From: Aquarana catesbeiana
Taxonomy: Eukaryota > Chordata > Amphibia > Anura > Ranidae
DNA length: 64,000 nucleotides
Assembly (NCBI RefSeq): GCF_042186555.1
Contig: NC_133331.1
Location: 213,501 to 277,500, forward strand
Reading direction: 5' to 3'
Shown here: piece by piece, positions 44,978-57,252 of the stretch
Layout of the letters: each line of letters starts with the position of its first letter
Position numbering within the stretch: the first letter of the stretch is position 1
Translations under genes and position numbers: made by a program
The notes under the pieces: generated by a model
What the model was told of the DNA's origin: nothing
Database searches by the model: none
The model's input: the letters and a program-made list of their open reading frames with translations, nothing else

Positions 44978-46571
44978 ATATTACATTATATATCTCTGTA
45001 TGTTGTGTGATTATATGTCATATTACATTATATATCTCTGTATGTTGTGTGATTATATGTCAGTATTACATTATATATCCCTGTATGTTGTGGTCATTCA
45101 GGTGATTATCTAATAGTTTCTTGAAGCTATCAATGCTCCCCGCTGAGACCACCACCTGTGGAAGGGAATTCCACATCCTTGCCGCTCTTACAGTAAAGAA
45201 CCCTCTACGTAGTTTAAGGTTAAACCTCTTTTCTTCTAATTTCAATGAGTGGCCACGAGTCTTATTAAACTCCCTTCTGAGAAAAAGTTTTCTCCCTATT
45301 GTGGGGTCACCAGTCCGGTATTTGTATATTGTGGGGTCACCAGTCCAGTATTTATATATTGTGGGGTCACCAGTCCGGTATTTATATATTGTGGGGTCAC
45401 CAGTCTGGTATTTATATATTGTGGGGTCACCAGTCCGGTATTTGTATATTGTGGGGTCACCAGTCTGGTATTTATATATTGTAGGGTCACCAGTCCGGTA
45501 TTTGTATATTGTGGGGTCACCAGTCCGGTATTTGTATATTGTGGGGTCACCAGTCTGGTATTTGTATATTGTGGGGTCACCAGTCCGGTATTTATATATT
45601 GTGGGGTCACCAGTCTGGTATTTGTATATTGTGGGGTCACCAGTCCGGTATTTGTATATTGTGGGGTCACCAGTCCGGTATTTGTATATTGTGGGGTCAC
45701 CAGTCCGGTATTTATATATTGTGGGGTCACCAGTCCGTTATTTATATATTGTGGGGTCACCAGTCTGGTATTTATATATTGTGGGGTCACCAGTCCGGTA
45801 TTTATATATTGTGGGGTCACCAGTCCGGTATTTATATATTGTGGGGTCACCAGTCCGGTATTTATATATTGTGGGGTCACCAGTCCGGTATTTGTATATT
45901 GTGGGGTCACCAGTCCAGTATTTATATATTGTGGGGTCACCAGTCCGGTATTTGTATATTGTGGGGTCACCAGTCCGGTATTTATATATTGTGGGGTCAC
46001 CAGTCCGGTATTTATATATTGTGGGGTCACCAGTCCGGTATTTGTATATTGTGGGGTCACCAGTCCAGTATTTATATATTGTGGGGTCACCAGTCCGGTA
46101 TTTGTATATTGTGGGGTCACCAGTCCGGTATTTATATATTGAAATCATATCCCCTCTCAAGCGTCTCTTCTCCAGAGAGGATAAGTTCAGAGCTCACAAC
46201 CTTTCCTCATAACTAAGATCCTCCAGACCCTTTATTAGCTTTGTTGCCCTTCTTTGTACTCGCTCCATTTCCAGTACATCCTTCCTGAGGACTGGTGCCC
46301 AGAACTGGACAGCATACTCCAGGTGCGGCCGGACCAGAGTCTTGTAGAGCGGGAGAATTATCGTTTTATCTCTGGAGTTGATCCCCCTTTTTAATGCCAA
46401 TATTCTGTTTGCTTTATTAGCAGCAGCTTGGCATTGCATGTCATTGCTGAGCCTATCATCCACTAGGACCCCCAGGTCCTTTTCCATCCTAGATCCCCCC
46501 AGAGGTTCTCCCCCCAGTCTATAGATTGCATTCAGATTTTTACCACCCAAATGCATTATTTTACATTTTTG
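44978..46571 (-). mobile_element. CR1 copy B, main part (5' truncated), minus strand
   Basis: Minus-strand CR1 from a 5' truncation at about 46571 to the ERV junction. Readable ORF2 C-terminus: KNLNAIYRLGGEPLGGSRME, YKTLVRPHLEYAVQFW, ATKLIKGLEDLSYEERL (46556 to 46194), then the 30-bp array and the RMWNSLP region. The remaining 3' end lies across the ERV at 36785-37287. The array (28 units) replaces the single unit seen in copy C. Confidence 0.92.
45294..46140 (-). repeat. In-frame 30-bp array in CR1 copy B, 28 units
   Basis: Twenty-eight units of 30 bp with no net indel. On the plus strand each reads tattgtggggtcaccagtc plus cggtatttata. Minus-strand translation is YKYRTGDPTI repeated. The single-base variants (ccgg or ctgg, tata or tgta) are the same ones found in copy A. 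A substitution in one unit (gttatt at about 45737) creates a stop in the element's frame. Confidence 0.96.
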
Positions 46572-46799
46572 GAACCTTCAGATTGAGTCCTCAGAAGACA
46601 CACCAGTCATGTCCACCAGCATATCATGCTAGTAAAAGGATAACCCCTCAACTGGCCTGGTATTGGAATACCTTAATCTTGTTTGAGGAAGATTTTTCAC
46701 TACAATGGCAACAGCATGGTGGGAGGCAGAAGATGGGGCATGACGGACGGAGGTGGACTCCAAATAGGTTCCTTCAAAGACAGAAGTTCCATTGTCACA
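46572..46799. other. No gene seen
   Basis: Short unique-looking segment between CR1 copy B and repeat family X. Confidence 0.5.
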
Positions 46800-47240
46800 A
46801 TTAGGGGTCAGGCTCAGAGACCAGTTGCTATAGCAGTAGAGAGCCTCCCACTGAGCAGCTGGATAAGTACAGCAGGGGGTCACCCTGGCAAATGACACGG
46901 CCTCACCTGAGGCGTGGGGTCTAAACATAAACCGCTGTTCCCCAGAGCTCCTGATAGTGGTGAAGGGTTTTTGCTGCGTGTTGGTACCAGGTTGCGGTCC
47001 TCAGGATTGTCCCACCAGAAGGTGAGCAAGATGGGGTCCAGTAGCAGTTATAACAGGTACAGATCAAGCAGAAGTGTAATCAGTAAACAAGCCAAAGGTC
47101 AGTAACAAGTAGTTGCAGGTACAGATCAAGCAGAAGCAGAGTTGAGGAACCAGCCAAAGGTTGGTAAGGAGTGGAAGCAAAGATACGGCCGGCAGCAGGA
47201 ATGACGAGCGAGATATTGGCTGGAGAGATCACAAAACAAG
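46800..47240 (+). repeat. Dispersed repeat family X, copy 2
   Basis: Same orientation and order of words as 840-1330 (see that entry). It does not include the primer-site region. Confidence 0.75.
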
Positions 47241-47940
47241 ATTCAAGGAATTGTCCAGGATGCCAGGTGGCTCAGCAAGAAGATACACCACCAGACCCAG
47301 CAGAGGTCACATGTTCAGACTCAGGTCCTGATATCCACCTCCTTTTGAATACTGGGGCAAGCACTGGGCCATGTGCCAATGTGCAGGACAAGCAGCGTCC
47401 TTAGTTGCTAAGCTGATGGCCCACTATGCAGTCAGTAAGTGATTGCCCCTCCCCCTCGGGGCCCCTATGCACCACACACTGGGATCCTGCACTTGTACAC
47501 GCCTTCTGTAAGAAGAAGAACGTCCTGGTGAGCTGGCACCGGTGGAGGTGGAGTGCGCTTATGTCAGATTTTAAAAAGGAAGTTCTGCCAGGAGATGCCA
47601 ATCCAGATCAATCCGGGAGCATCGATCAATCTCTAATTGTTCGTTCCGGAACAAAACACAGACAGTTCCCAGCAAGAAATAAGGAAGTTCTCACGTTATA
47701 GGAAGAGAATTAAAAGATAAACTTAGAGGAAGTGTGAGCTGCCAGTTCCTGAGAACAGAAACCCTCTGCCAATAAAAGGTGATCGATATTTCCTATCAGC
47801 AACATCATCTACTGTATATAAAGGGCCAATCAGCGGAAAGATTCCCATCTACAAGTCATTGTGATCGACTTCTTCTACCCGACAACTGGAATATACTGCA
47901 GTCTACCAGGATGTCTTCATTCCTTTTCACATCTCAGGAC
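47241..47940. other. No gene seen
   Basis: Frames of 66-91 residues on both strands lack recognisable domains. No array. Confidence 0.5.
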
Positions 47941-49312
47941 TCTCCTCTCCTCTCCTCTCCTCTCATCCTCATCTCTCCTCTCCTCTCATCCTCATCTCTC
48001 CTCTCATCCTCATCTCTACTCATCCTCATCTCTCCTCTCATCCTCATCTCTACTCTCATCCTCATCTCTACTCATCCTCATCTCTCCTCTCATCCTCATC
48101 TCTACTCATCCTCATCCTCATCTCTACTCATCCTCATCCTCATCTCTCCTCTCATCCTCATCTCTCCTCTCATCCTCATCTCTCCTCTCCTCCTCATCTC
48201 TCCTCTCATCCTCATCTCTACTCATCCTCATCCTCATCTCTACTCATCCTCATCCCTCCTCTCCTCGTATCCTCATCTCTCCTCTCATCCTCATCTCTCC
48301 TCTCCTCTCCTCATTGCTCCTCTCATCCTCTCCTCTCCTCGTATCCTCATCTCTCCTCTCATCCTCATCTCTCCTCTCCTCTCATCCTCATCTCTCCTCT
48401 CCTCTCATCCTCATCTCTACTCATCCTCATCTCTCCTCTCATCCTCATCTCTACTCATCCTCATCCTCATCTCTCCTCTCATCCTCATCTCTCCTCTCAT
48501 CCTCATCTCTCCTCTCCTCGTATCCTCATCCCTCCTCTCCTCGTATCCTCATCTCTCCTCTCATCCTCATCTCTCCTCTCCTCATTGCTCCTCTCATCCT
48601 CTCCTCTCCTCGTATCCTCATCTCTCCTCTCATCCTCATCTCTCCTCTCCTCGTATCCTCATCTCTCCTCTCATCCTCATTCCTCCTCTCCTCTCCTCCT
48701 CATCTCTCCTCTCCTCTCCTCCTCATCTCTCCTCTCTCCTCATCTCTCCTCTCCTCCTCATCTCTCCTCTCCTCCTCATCTCTCCTCTTCTCTCCTCCTC
48801 ATATCTCCTCTCCTCCTCATCTCTCCTCATTTCTCCTCTCCTCCTCATCTCTCCTCTCCTCTCCTCTCCTCTCCTCTCCTCTCCTCTCCTCTCCTCTCCT
48901 CTCCTCTCCTCTCCTCTCTCCTCTCCTTTCCTCATATCCTCATCTCTCCTCTCCTTTTTCCTTCTCTTCTTGTCTCCTCTCCTCCTCATCTCTCCTCTCC
49001 TTTCCTCTCCTCCTCATCTCTCCTCTCCTCCTCATCTCTCCTCTCCTTTCCTCTCCTCCTCATCTCTCCTCTCCTTTCCTCTCCTCCTCCTCTCTCCTCT
49101 CCTCTCCTTTCCTCTCCTCCTCATCTCTCCTCTCCTCCTCATCTCTCCCCTCCTTTCCTCTCCTCCTCATCTCTCCTCTCCTCCTCATCTCTCCTCTCCT
49201 CTCCTCCTCATCTCTCCTCTTCTCTCCTCCTCATCTCTCCTCTCCTCTCTCCTATCCTCATATCCTCATCTCTCCTCTCCTTTTTCCTTCTCTTCTTGTC
49301 TCCTCTCCTCTC
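47941..49312 (+). repeat. 1.37-kb pyrimidine tract of tctcctctcatcctca-type units
   Basis: Almost pure C/T on the plus strand, with A only in cat or the rare tac/tat words. Units of 10-16 bp mix tctcctctcc, tcatcctca and tcctcctca. A pure tctcc tandem lies at about 48850-48920. A 55-bp stretch is repeated at 48931-48986 and 49257-49312 (ctcatatcctcatctctcct and on to cttctcttcttgtctcc). Long frames of 500 residues in two plus frames are artefacts of composition. Confidence 0.95.
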
Positions 49313-49563
49313 GCAGGTTGCTCTTCCTGGACAGCAATGAAGGGGTGTTAAGACCATGCGGTTGAGTCCCAGTTTTACTGCCCCCTGTAGTGGTACTTCT
49401 ATAGGGGTTGCTGGTGATTGAGGATTGTTTCCCACCCTGCACAGCCAGGCACACGAATTTCCAAACACAGCAGTCAATATAAAGTCCTTGTGCTTGGTTT
49501 TTGTTTTTTGCTATTTTTTTATTGAGGGGATTATAACTTGGGTGGGGTTTGGGTACATATCTA
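49313..49563. other. No gene seen
   Basis: Spacer between the pyrimidine tract and the 36-bp array. Nothing recognised. Confidence 0.5.
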
Positions 49564-52500
49564 CACCTCCAGTATACGGTATATACAACCTCTTCTCTTC
49601 ACCTCCAGTATACGGTATATACAACCTCTTCTCTTCACCTCCAGTATACGGTATATACAACCTCTTCTCTTCACCTCCAGTATACGGTATATACAACCTC
49701 TTCTCTTCACCTCCAGTATACGGTATATACAACCTCTTCTCTTCACCTCCAGTATACGGTATATACAACCTCTTCTCTTCACCTCCGGTATACGGTATAT
49801 ACAACCTCTTCTCTTCACCTCCAGTATACGGTATATACAACCTCTTCTCTTCACCTCCGGTATACGGTATATACAACCTCTTCTCTTCACCTCCAGTATA
49901 CGGTATATACAACCTCTTCTCTTCACCTCCAGTATACGGTATATACAACCTCTTCTCTTCACCTCCAGTATACGGTATATACAACCTCTTCTCTTCACCT
50001 CCAGTATACGGTATATACAACCTCTTCTCTTCACCTCCAGTATACGGTATATACAACCTCTTCTCTTCACCTCCGGTATATGGTATATACAACCTCTTCT
50101 CTTCACCTCCAGTATACGGTATATACAACCTCTTCTCTTCACCTCCAGTATACGGTATATACAACCTCTTCTCTTCACCTCCAGTATACGGTATATACAA
50201 CCTCTTCTCTTCACCTCCAGTATACGGTATATACAACCTCTTCTCTTCACCTCCAGTATACCGTATATACAACCTCTTCTCTACACCTCCAGTATACGGT
50301 ATATACAACCTCTTCTCTTCACCTCCAGTATACGGTATATACAACCTCTTCTCTTCACCTCCAGTATACCGTATATACAACCTCTTCTCTACACCTCCAG
50401 TATACGGTATATACAACCTCTTCTCTTCACCTCCAGTATACGGTATATACAACCTCTTCTCTTCACCTCCAGTATACGGTATATACAACCTCTTCTCTTC
50501 ACCTCCAGTATACGGTATATACAACCTCTTCTCTTCACCTCCAGTATACGGTATATACAACCTCTTCTCTTCACCTCCAGTATACCGTATATACAACCTC
50601 TTCTCTACACCTCCAGTATACGGTATATACAACCTCTTCTCTTCACCTCCGGTATACGGTATATACAACCTCTTCTCTTCACCTCCAGTATACGGTATAT
50701 ACAACCTCTTCTCTTCACCTCCAGTATACGGTATATACAACCTCTTCTCTTCACCTCCAGTATACGGTATATACAACCTCTTCTCTTCACCTCCAGTATA
50801 CGGTATATACAACCTCTTCTCTTCACCTCCAGTATACGGTATATACAACCTCTTCTCTTCACCTCCAGTATACGGTATATACAACTTCTTCTCTTCACCT
50901 CCAGTATACGGTATATACAACCTCTTCTCTTCACCTCCAGTATACGGTATATACAACCTCTTCTCTTCACCTCCAGTATACGGTATATACAACCTCTTCT
51001 CTTCACCCCCGGTATACGGTATATACAACCTCTTCTCTTCACCTCCAGTATACGGTAAATACAACCTCTTCTCTTCACCTCCGGTATACGGTATATACAA
51101 CCTCTTCTCTTCACCTCCAGTATACGGTATATACAACCTCTTCTCTTCACCTCCAGTATACGGTATATACAACCTCTTCTCTTCACCTCCAGTATACGGT
51201 ATATACAACCTCTTCTCTTCACCTCCAGTATACGGTATATACAACCTCTTCTCTTCACCTCCAGTATACGGTATATACAACCTCTTCTCTTCACCTCCAG
51301 TATACGGTATATACAACTTCTTCTCTTCACCTCCAGTATACGGTATATACAACCTCTTCTCTTCACCTCCAGTATACGATATATACAACCTCTTCTCTTC
51401 ACCTCCAGTATACGGTATATACAACCTCTTCTCTTCACCTCCAGTATACGGTATATACAACCTCTTCTCTTCACCTCCAGTATACGGTATATACAACCTC
51501 TTCTCTTCACCTCCAGTATACGGTATATACAACCTCTTCTCTTCACCTCCAGTATACGGTATATACAACCTCTTCTCTTCACCTCCAGTATACGGTATAT
51601 ACAACCTCTTCTCTTCACCTCCAGTATACGGTATATACAACTTCTTCTCTTCACCTCCAGTATACGGTATATACAACCTCTTCTCTTCACCTCCAGTATA
51701 CGATATATACAACCTCTTCTCTTCACCTCCAGTATACGGTATATACAACCTCTTCTCTTCACCTCCAGTATACGGTATATACAACCTCTTCTCTTCACCT
51801 CCAGTATACGGTATATACAACCTCTTCTCTTCACCTCCAGTATACGGTATATACAACCTCTTCTCTTCACCTCCAGTATACGGTATATACAACCTCTTCT
51901 CTTCACCTCCAGTATACGGTATATACAACCTCTTCTCTTCACCTCCAGTATACGGTATATACAACCTCTTCTCTTCACCTCCAGTATACGGTATATACAA
52001 CCTCTTCTCTTCACCTCCAGTATACGATATATACAACCTCTTCTCTTCACCTCCAGTATACGGTATATACAACCTCTTCTCTTCACCTCCAGTATACGGT
52101 ATATACAACCTCTTCTCTTCACCTCCAGTATACAGTACATACAACCTCTTCTCTTCACCTCCAGTATACGGTATATACAACCTCTTCTCTTCACCTCCAG
52201 TATACGGTATATACAACCTCTTCTCTTCACCTCCAGTATACGGTATATACAACCTCTTCTCTTCACCTCCAGTATACGGTATATACAACCTCTTCTCTTC
52301 ACCTCCAGTATACGGTATATACAACCTCTTCTCTTCACCTCCAGTATACCGTATATACAACCTCTTCTCTTCACCTCCAGTATACGGTATATACAACCTC
52401 TTCTCTTCACCTCCAGTATACGGTATATACAACCTCTTCTCTTCACCTCCAGTATACGGTATATACAACCTCTTCTCTTCACCTCCAGTATACGGTATAT

Positions 52501-54324
52501 ACAACCTCTTCTCTTCACCTCCAGTATACGGTATATACAACTTCTTCTCTTCACCTCCAGTATACGGTATATACAACCTCTTCTCTTCACCTCCAGTATA
52601 CGATATATACAACCTCTTCTCTTCACCTCCAGTATACGGTATATACAACCTCTTCTCTTCACCTCCAGTATACGGTATATACAACCTCTTCTCTTCACCT
52701 CCAGTATACGGTATATACAACCTCTTCTCTTCACCTCCAGTATACGGTATATACAACCTCTTCTCTTCACCTCCAGTATACGGTATATACAACCTCTTCT
52801 CTTCACCTCCAGTATACCGTATATAGAACCTCTTCTCTTCACCTCCAGTATACGGTATATACAACCTCTTCTCTTCACCTCCAGTATACGGTATATACAA
52901 CCTCTTCTCTTCACCTCCAGTATACGGTATATACAACCTCTTCTCTTCACCTCCAGTATACGGTATATACAACCTCTTCTCTTCACCTCCAGTATACCGT
53001 ATATAGAACCTCTTCTCTTCACCTCCAGTATACGGTATATACAACCTCTTCTCTTCACCTCCAGTATACGGTATATACAACCTCTTCTCTTCACCTCCAG
53101 TATACGGTATATACAACCTCTTCTCTTCACCTCCAGTATACGGTATATACAACCTCTTCTCTTCACCTCCAGTATACCGTATATACAACCTCTTCTCTTC
53201 ACCTCCAGTATACGGTATATACAACCTCTTCTCTTCACCTCCAGTATACGGTATATACAACCTCTTCTCTTCACCTCCAGTATACGGTATATACAACCTC
53301 TTCTCTTCACCTCCAGTATACGGTATATACAACTTCTTCTCTTCACCTCCAGTATACGGTATATACAACCTCTTCTCTTCACCTCCAGTATACGATATAT
53401 ACAACCTCTTCTCTTCACCTCCAGTATACGGTATATACAACCTCTTCTCTTCACCTCCAGTATACCGTATATACAACCTCTTCTCTTCACCTCCAGTATA
53501 CCGTATATACAACCTCTTCTCTTCACCTCCAGTATACGGTATATACAACCTCTTCTCTTCACCTCCAGTATACGGTATATACAACCTCTTCTCTTCACCT
53601 CCAGTATACGGTATATACAACCTCTTCTCTTCACCTCCAGTATACGGTATATACAACCTCTTCTCTTCACCTCCAGTATACGGTATATACAACCTCTTCT
53701 CTTCACCTCCAGTATACGATATATACAACCTCTTCTCTTCACCTCCAGTATACGGTATATACAACCTCTTCTCTTCACCTCCAGTATACGGTATATACAA
53801 CCTCTTCTCTTCACCTCCAGTATACCGTATATACAACCTCTTCTCTTCACCTCCAGTATACGATATATACAACCTCTTCTCTTCACCTCCAGTATACGGT
53901 ATATACAACCTCTTCTCTTCACCTCCAGTATACGGTATATACAACCTCTTCTCTTCACCTCCAGTATACGGTATATACAACCTCTTCTCTTCACCTCCAG
54001 TATACCGTATATACAACCTCTTCTCTTCACCTCCAGTATACGGTATATACAACTTCTTCTCTTCACCTCCAGTATACGGTATATACAACCTCTTCTCTTC
54101 ACCTCCAGTATACGGTATATACAACCTCTTCTCTTCACCTCCAGTATACGGTATATACAACCTCTTCTCTTCACCTCCAGTATACGGTATATACAACCTC
54201 TTCTCTTCACCTCCGGTATACGGTATATACAACCTCTTCTCTTCACCTCCAGTATACGGTATATACAACCTCTTCTCTTCACCCCCGGTATATGGTATAT
54301 ACAACCTCTTCTCTTCACCTCCAG
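49564..54324. repeat. 36-bp array, 132 copies with no net indel
   Basis: The unit starts cacctccagtatacgg and ends tatatacaacctcttctctt. The first unit begins at 49564, and the broken final cacctccag begins at 54316. That is 4752 bp, exactly 132 times 36. Differences are single substitutions (cggtat, ccgtat, cgatat, acttctt, ctacacc). Variant units recur every 324 bp (nine units), for example the acttctt variant at 51317 and 51641, and the cgatat variant at 51377, 51701 and 52025. Frames on both strands are open for up to 1665 codons because 36 is a multiple of 3. No gene is supported. Confidence 0.97.
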
Positions 54325-55325
54325 CACATACACTTGATTGCAGACTATCACTCTGGGACCAGCTAGCACTGAACGTAAGGCCTGACACTGGCTCAGCCAG
54401 GCCCAATACAAATGCCCTTTGCAGGCAGAGACCACGGGCCCCTATGGTGTAGTAAAAATGGTAGAAGTTCTTAGTGCTGGCGGTCCTACATGTGGCTCCC
54501 AGTACCACCTCCTCGGGCCCTTCCAGACCTCCTGGCTGTAGCTGCCTCTCTCTACTGTCTGAGCCACCACAGTCTTCCTGATTGGCTCTGTACCCATCCC
54601 TGTCCTCCCAGGCGTGCCTCCTCCAGACTGAGTGTCACTGGGAGTGTTCTCTCGCTGTCCTCCTTGCTCCCGTGCCTCCTGTTCAGGACACCTCCATGGT
54701 TTGAGGAAGGTCCCGTCCACACCTGAGCCCAGGCCCAAGGTCACCCCCCCCCCCAGACTGGGGAGCTCCATCAAAAGACACAAGTGGGGGATTGGTCAGG
54801 GCCCTCAGAATACTCCATGCAGCTCCACCTCCCCTCCCATTCTTCTAGAAGGCACCAGAACATTTGAGGTGGGGAAGGTCTCAGAAGGTCTCAGTGATGC
54901 TGCCTGTGAGAGTCACCCAGCTCTCCCTGGATTTCTGCCCAACCCTGGAAACAAACAAGCAGGTTCAGCTGCCAGCCAAGACTGCAAAAATGTACCTACT
55001 CTACATTTCTAGCACACTAGAGGGTGCTACACCCCCTGGACACAGATATGAAGCCACTCAGGGCTGTACACACACTGCATATATAGTGCTGTGCTTCATG
55101 GCTGCAGCTAAAATGAAACAACATTTTGCATATGGCATTACAACCAGTGCTAGTCTATAGGGCCCCAACCCCGTGCAATGTATGGGATTGTGTGCGGTAG
55201 TGCAACATTTACAAAGCTAAATCAGGCAGTGAGGAGGACTGATTACCTCCTCACCAAAAACCTCTGAAAAGCAATCCATCATAGTAAGGTCTGTCGCACA
55301 TCAACCAGCCCTTAATGATAACCTC
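54325..55325. other. No gene seen
   Basis: Frames of 78-126 residues (54442-55012 region) show no domain I recognise. A run of 11 C lies at about 54746-54756. Confidence 0.45.
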
Positions 55326-55830
55326 CTGTTATGGTAATAAGTCCTAGATCTCCCAAGGTGCCGAGTCCAAGGACCAGCTGGTTCTCAATCTCAGGATCAC
55401 CCTACCAAGGGGGTGAGCAAGGAAAGGAAGGCTACATTGTGGATAATGTACACCGGGAGATCAGCAAGAGAGCCGTCAGGTCCAGGAAGAGGTTGAGGCA
55501 GGTGACAATAAAGACTAGTCAGGTCCAGACAGAGGTCAATATTCAGGTCAGCGGCGGTCACACAATGTGGTAAGTATCATGGTCTACCAAGGGGTAGATG
55601 ATGGGAGGACACAGGACCATCCACTTCCTGGAATGATGCCTAACTACTCCTTGGGTTGGAGGACACATCCAGTCTAGTTTAGGGAGTTCTGGATTCTTGG
55701 CAGGGATTTTGTGAGCACCATTTGGAAGTACTGGCAGATATTTTACAAGTCCCATTGAAAGTACTGGTAGGGATTCTGGAAATCTTAGCAGATGTCCTGG
55801 AGGTTCTGTAACACCTTACAGCTGCAATGG
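55326..55830 (+). repeat. Repeat family X, weak third copy
   Basis: Words tctcccaaggtgc, gagtccaag, ctggtt(c)tca, ggatcaccctaccaa, ggtgagcaag follow the order seen at 980-1100 and 46890-47030. Similarity fades after about 55450. Confidence 0.45.
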
Positions 55831-56274
55831 CGTGGGATGACACCAAAATGCAGTTATTAGTGTTGGATAGAGTAGGGAAGGGAACTCTGGAACCTATATC
55901 TCAGCTCCTTCCAATAAAAGTCCTCAGCATGCCCACTATAGGTGGGAGCAATAACTCCATACCCCCAAAGGGGAGCCCACCTAGGGTAGAGCCTACTCCC
56001 AACTACAGGCTGCACACGATGTTGAACTATTCTCCCTCCCATGAAGGACTTCACATATATATGTATATAATATATCACGACAAAGCCAAAATGGCTGCTC
56101 AAATCTCATGGATTTATTTGTGAATAGTAGACAATGGCTGCCCAAGATGTCCATTAAAGTCCAGTACAGAGGAGTAATCAGAGCTCCAATGGGCTTCCCT
56201 TGTGCACAGAGCAGTGGTCATGTGATCGCTCTGTGCGCTGTACAGTAACAACCTGTCCTAAAGGGGAACTTTTC

Positions 56275-56520
56275 TAAACTGTGCTCAATACTACAAGATA
56301 TTAAACGGGACCAAGTCCTCGATACGATGAACGCTGAGGAAAAATGGGAGTATTTTAGGAGCATAGTAAATAAAAGGCATTGGCCATTGCATTCCAATTA
56401 ATATAAAAGCAAAGATTAAACCTGTGTGGCTAAACTTTAATGTACAAAAGTCATATTAAGGAGAAAAAAAAATGGCCTTTATAAAATATAAGGCTGAGGG
56501 GTCATTGTCAGCATTCCAAC
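56275..56520 (+). pseudogene. Diverged CR1 ORF2 fragment (fourth CR1 trace)
   Basis: The order of words matches the linker of CR1 ORF2 at about 16590-16850: ctaaact(a/g), gataaaat or gatattaaa, gaggaaaaatggg, agcatagtaaataa, ccattgcattcc, gtgtggctaaact, atggccttta, aaatataaggctgagg. There are many substitutions and gaps, so it is a different or much older subfamily. No frame is intact. Confidence 0.7.
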
Positions 56521-56663
56521 AGACTGCTTGCTGGAAGGTAAATAGTGAGGACTTCAGTGGAGAGAGAGAAGAAGGTTTGTTTTTGATTGCTGGGTTGTAT
56601 TTTTAGGTTCTTTTTGGGACTTTTACTTGTAGCTTTTTAACACCTTTTTCTGTCACTTTTTAA

Positions 56664-57080
56664 CCACTTCAGCCCCGGGGAGATTTTACCCCCTTCCTGA
56701 CCAGAGCACTTTTTGCGATTCAGCACTGCGTTGCTTTAGCTGACAATTGCGCGGTCGTGCGACGTTGTACACAAACAAAATTGACGTTCTTTTTTCCCCA
56801 CAAATAGAACTTTCTTTTCGGGGTATTTGATCACCTCTGCCGTTTTAATTTTTTGCACTATAAACAAAAAAAGAGCGACAATTGTAAAAAAAAAAAAAAC
56901 GCATTATTTTTTACTTTTTGCTATAATAAATATCCCCAAAAAATATATAAAAAAACAATTTTTTTCCTCAGTTTAGGCCGATCGTATTCTTCTACATATT
57001 TTTGGTAAAAAAAAATAAAAAATCGCAATGAGCGTTTATTGATTGGTTTGTGCAAAAGTTATCACATCTACAAAATAGGG
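56664..57080 (+). mobile_element. Left end of a piggyBac-like element, truncated
   Basis: TTAA at 56660-56663 is followed by CCACTTCAGCCCCGGGGAG. Beyond it, the order of words (gacaatt, acaaatagaactttc, ggtatttgatcacctctg, ttttttgcactataa, cttctacatattttt, ggtaaaaa) parallels the left end at 1916-2270. No right end or transposase follows, because unrelated sequence begins at about 57080. Confidence 0.72.
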
Positions 57081-57252
57081 AACAAGGGGGAGGGGAATAG
57101 GACAAAGTAAACAGAAAACGTGAAACTTCAATGATGTGATATATTAATATGTATTTATATCTTTTTTGTCTGTTCGTTTCGGATTCCCTATTTATTCGCT
57201 TTGTTGTGTGACCTCCGATTCCTGGCAGTCCCATGTATCAATATAGTGTCAC

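Noticed and set aside
47779..49365. Two overlapping plus-strand frames of about 500 codons, Ser/Leu/His-rich
   Set aside because: They are translations of a pyrimidine-only tract. Overlapping frames are equally open, so there is no coding signal.
49425..54508. Very long open frames (1133, 1605, 1665 and 1276 codons) on both strands
   Set aside because: They consist of one 12-residue repeat per frame and exist only because the 36-bp period is a multiple of three and the unit lacks stops in several frames at once.
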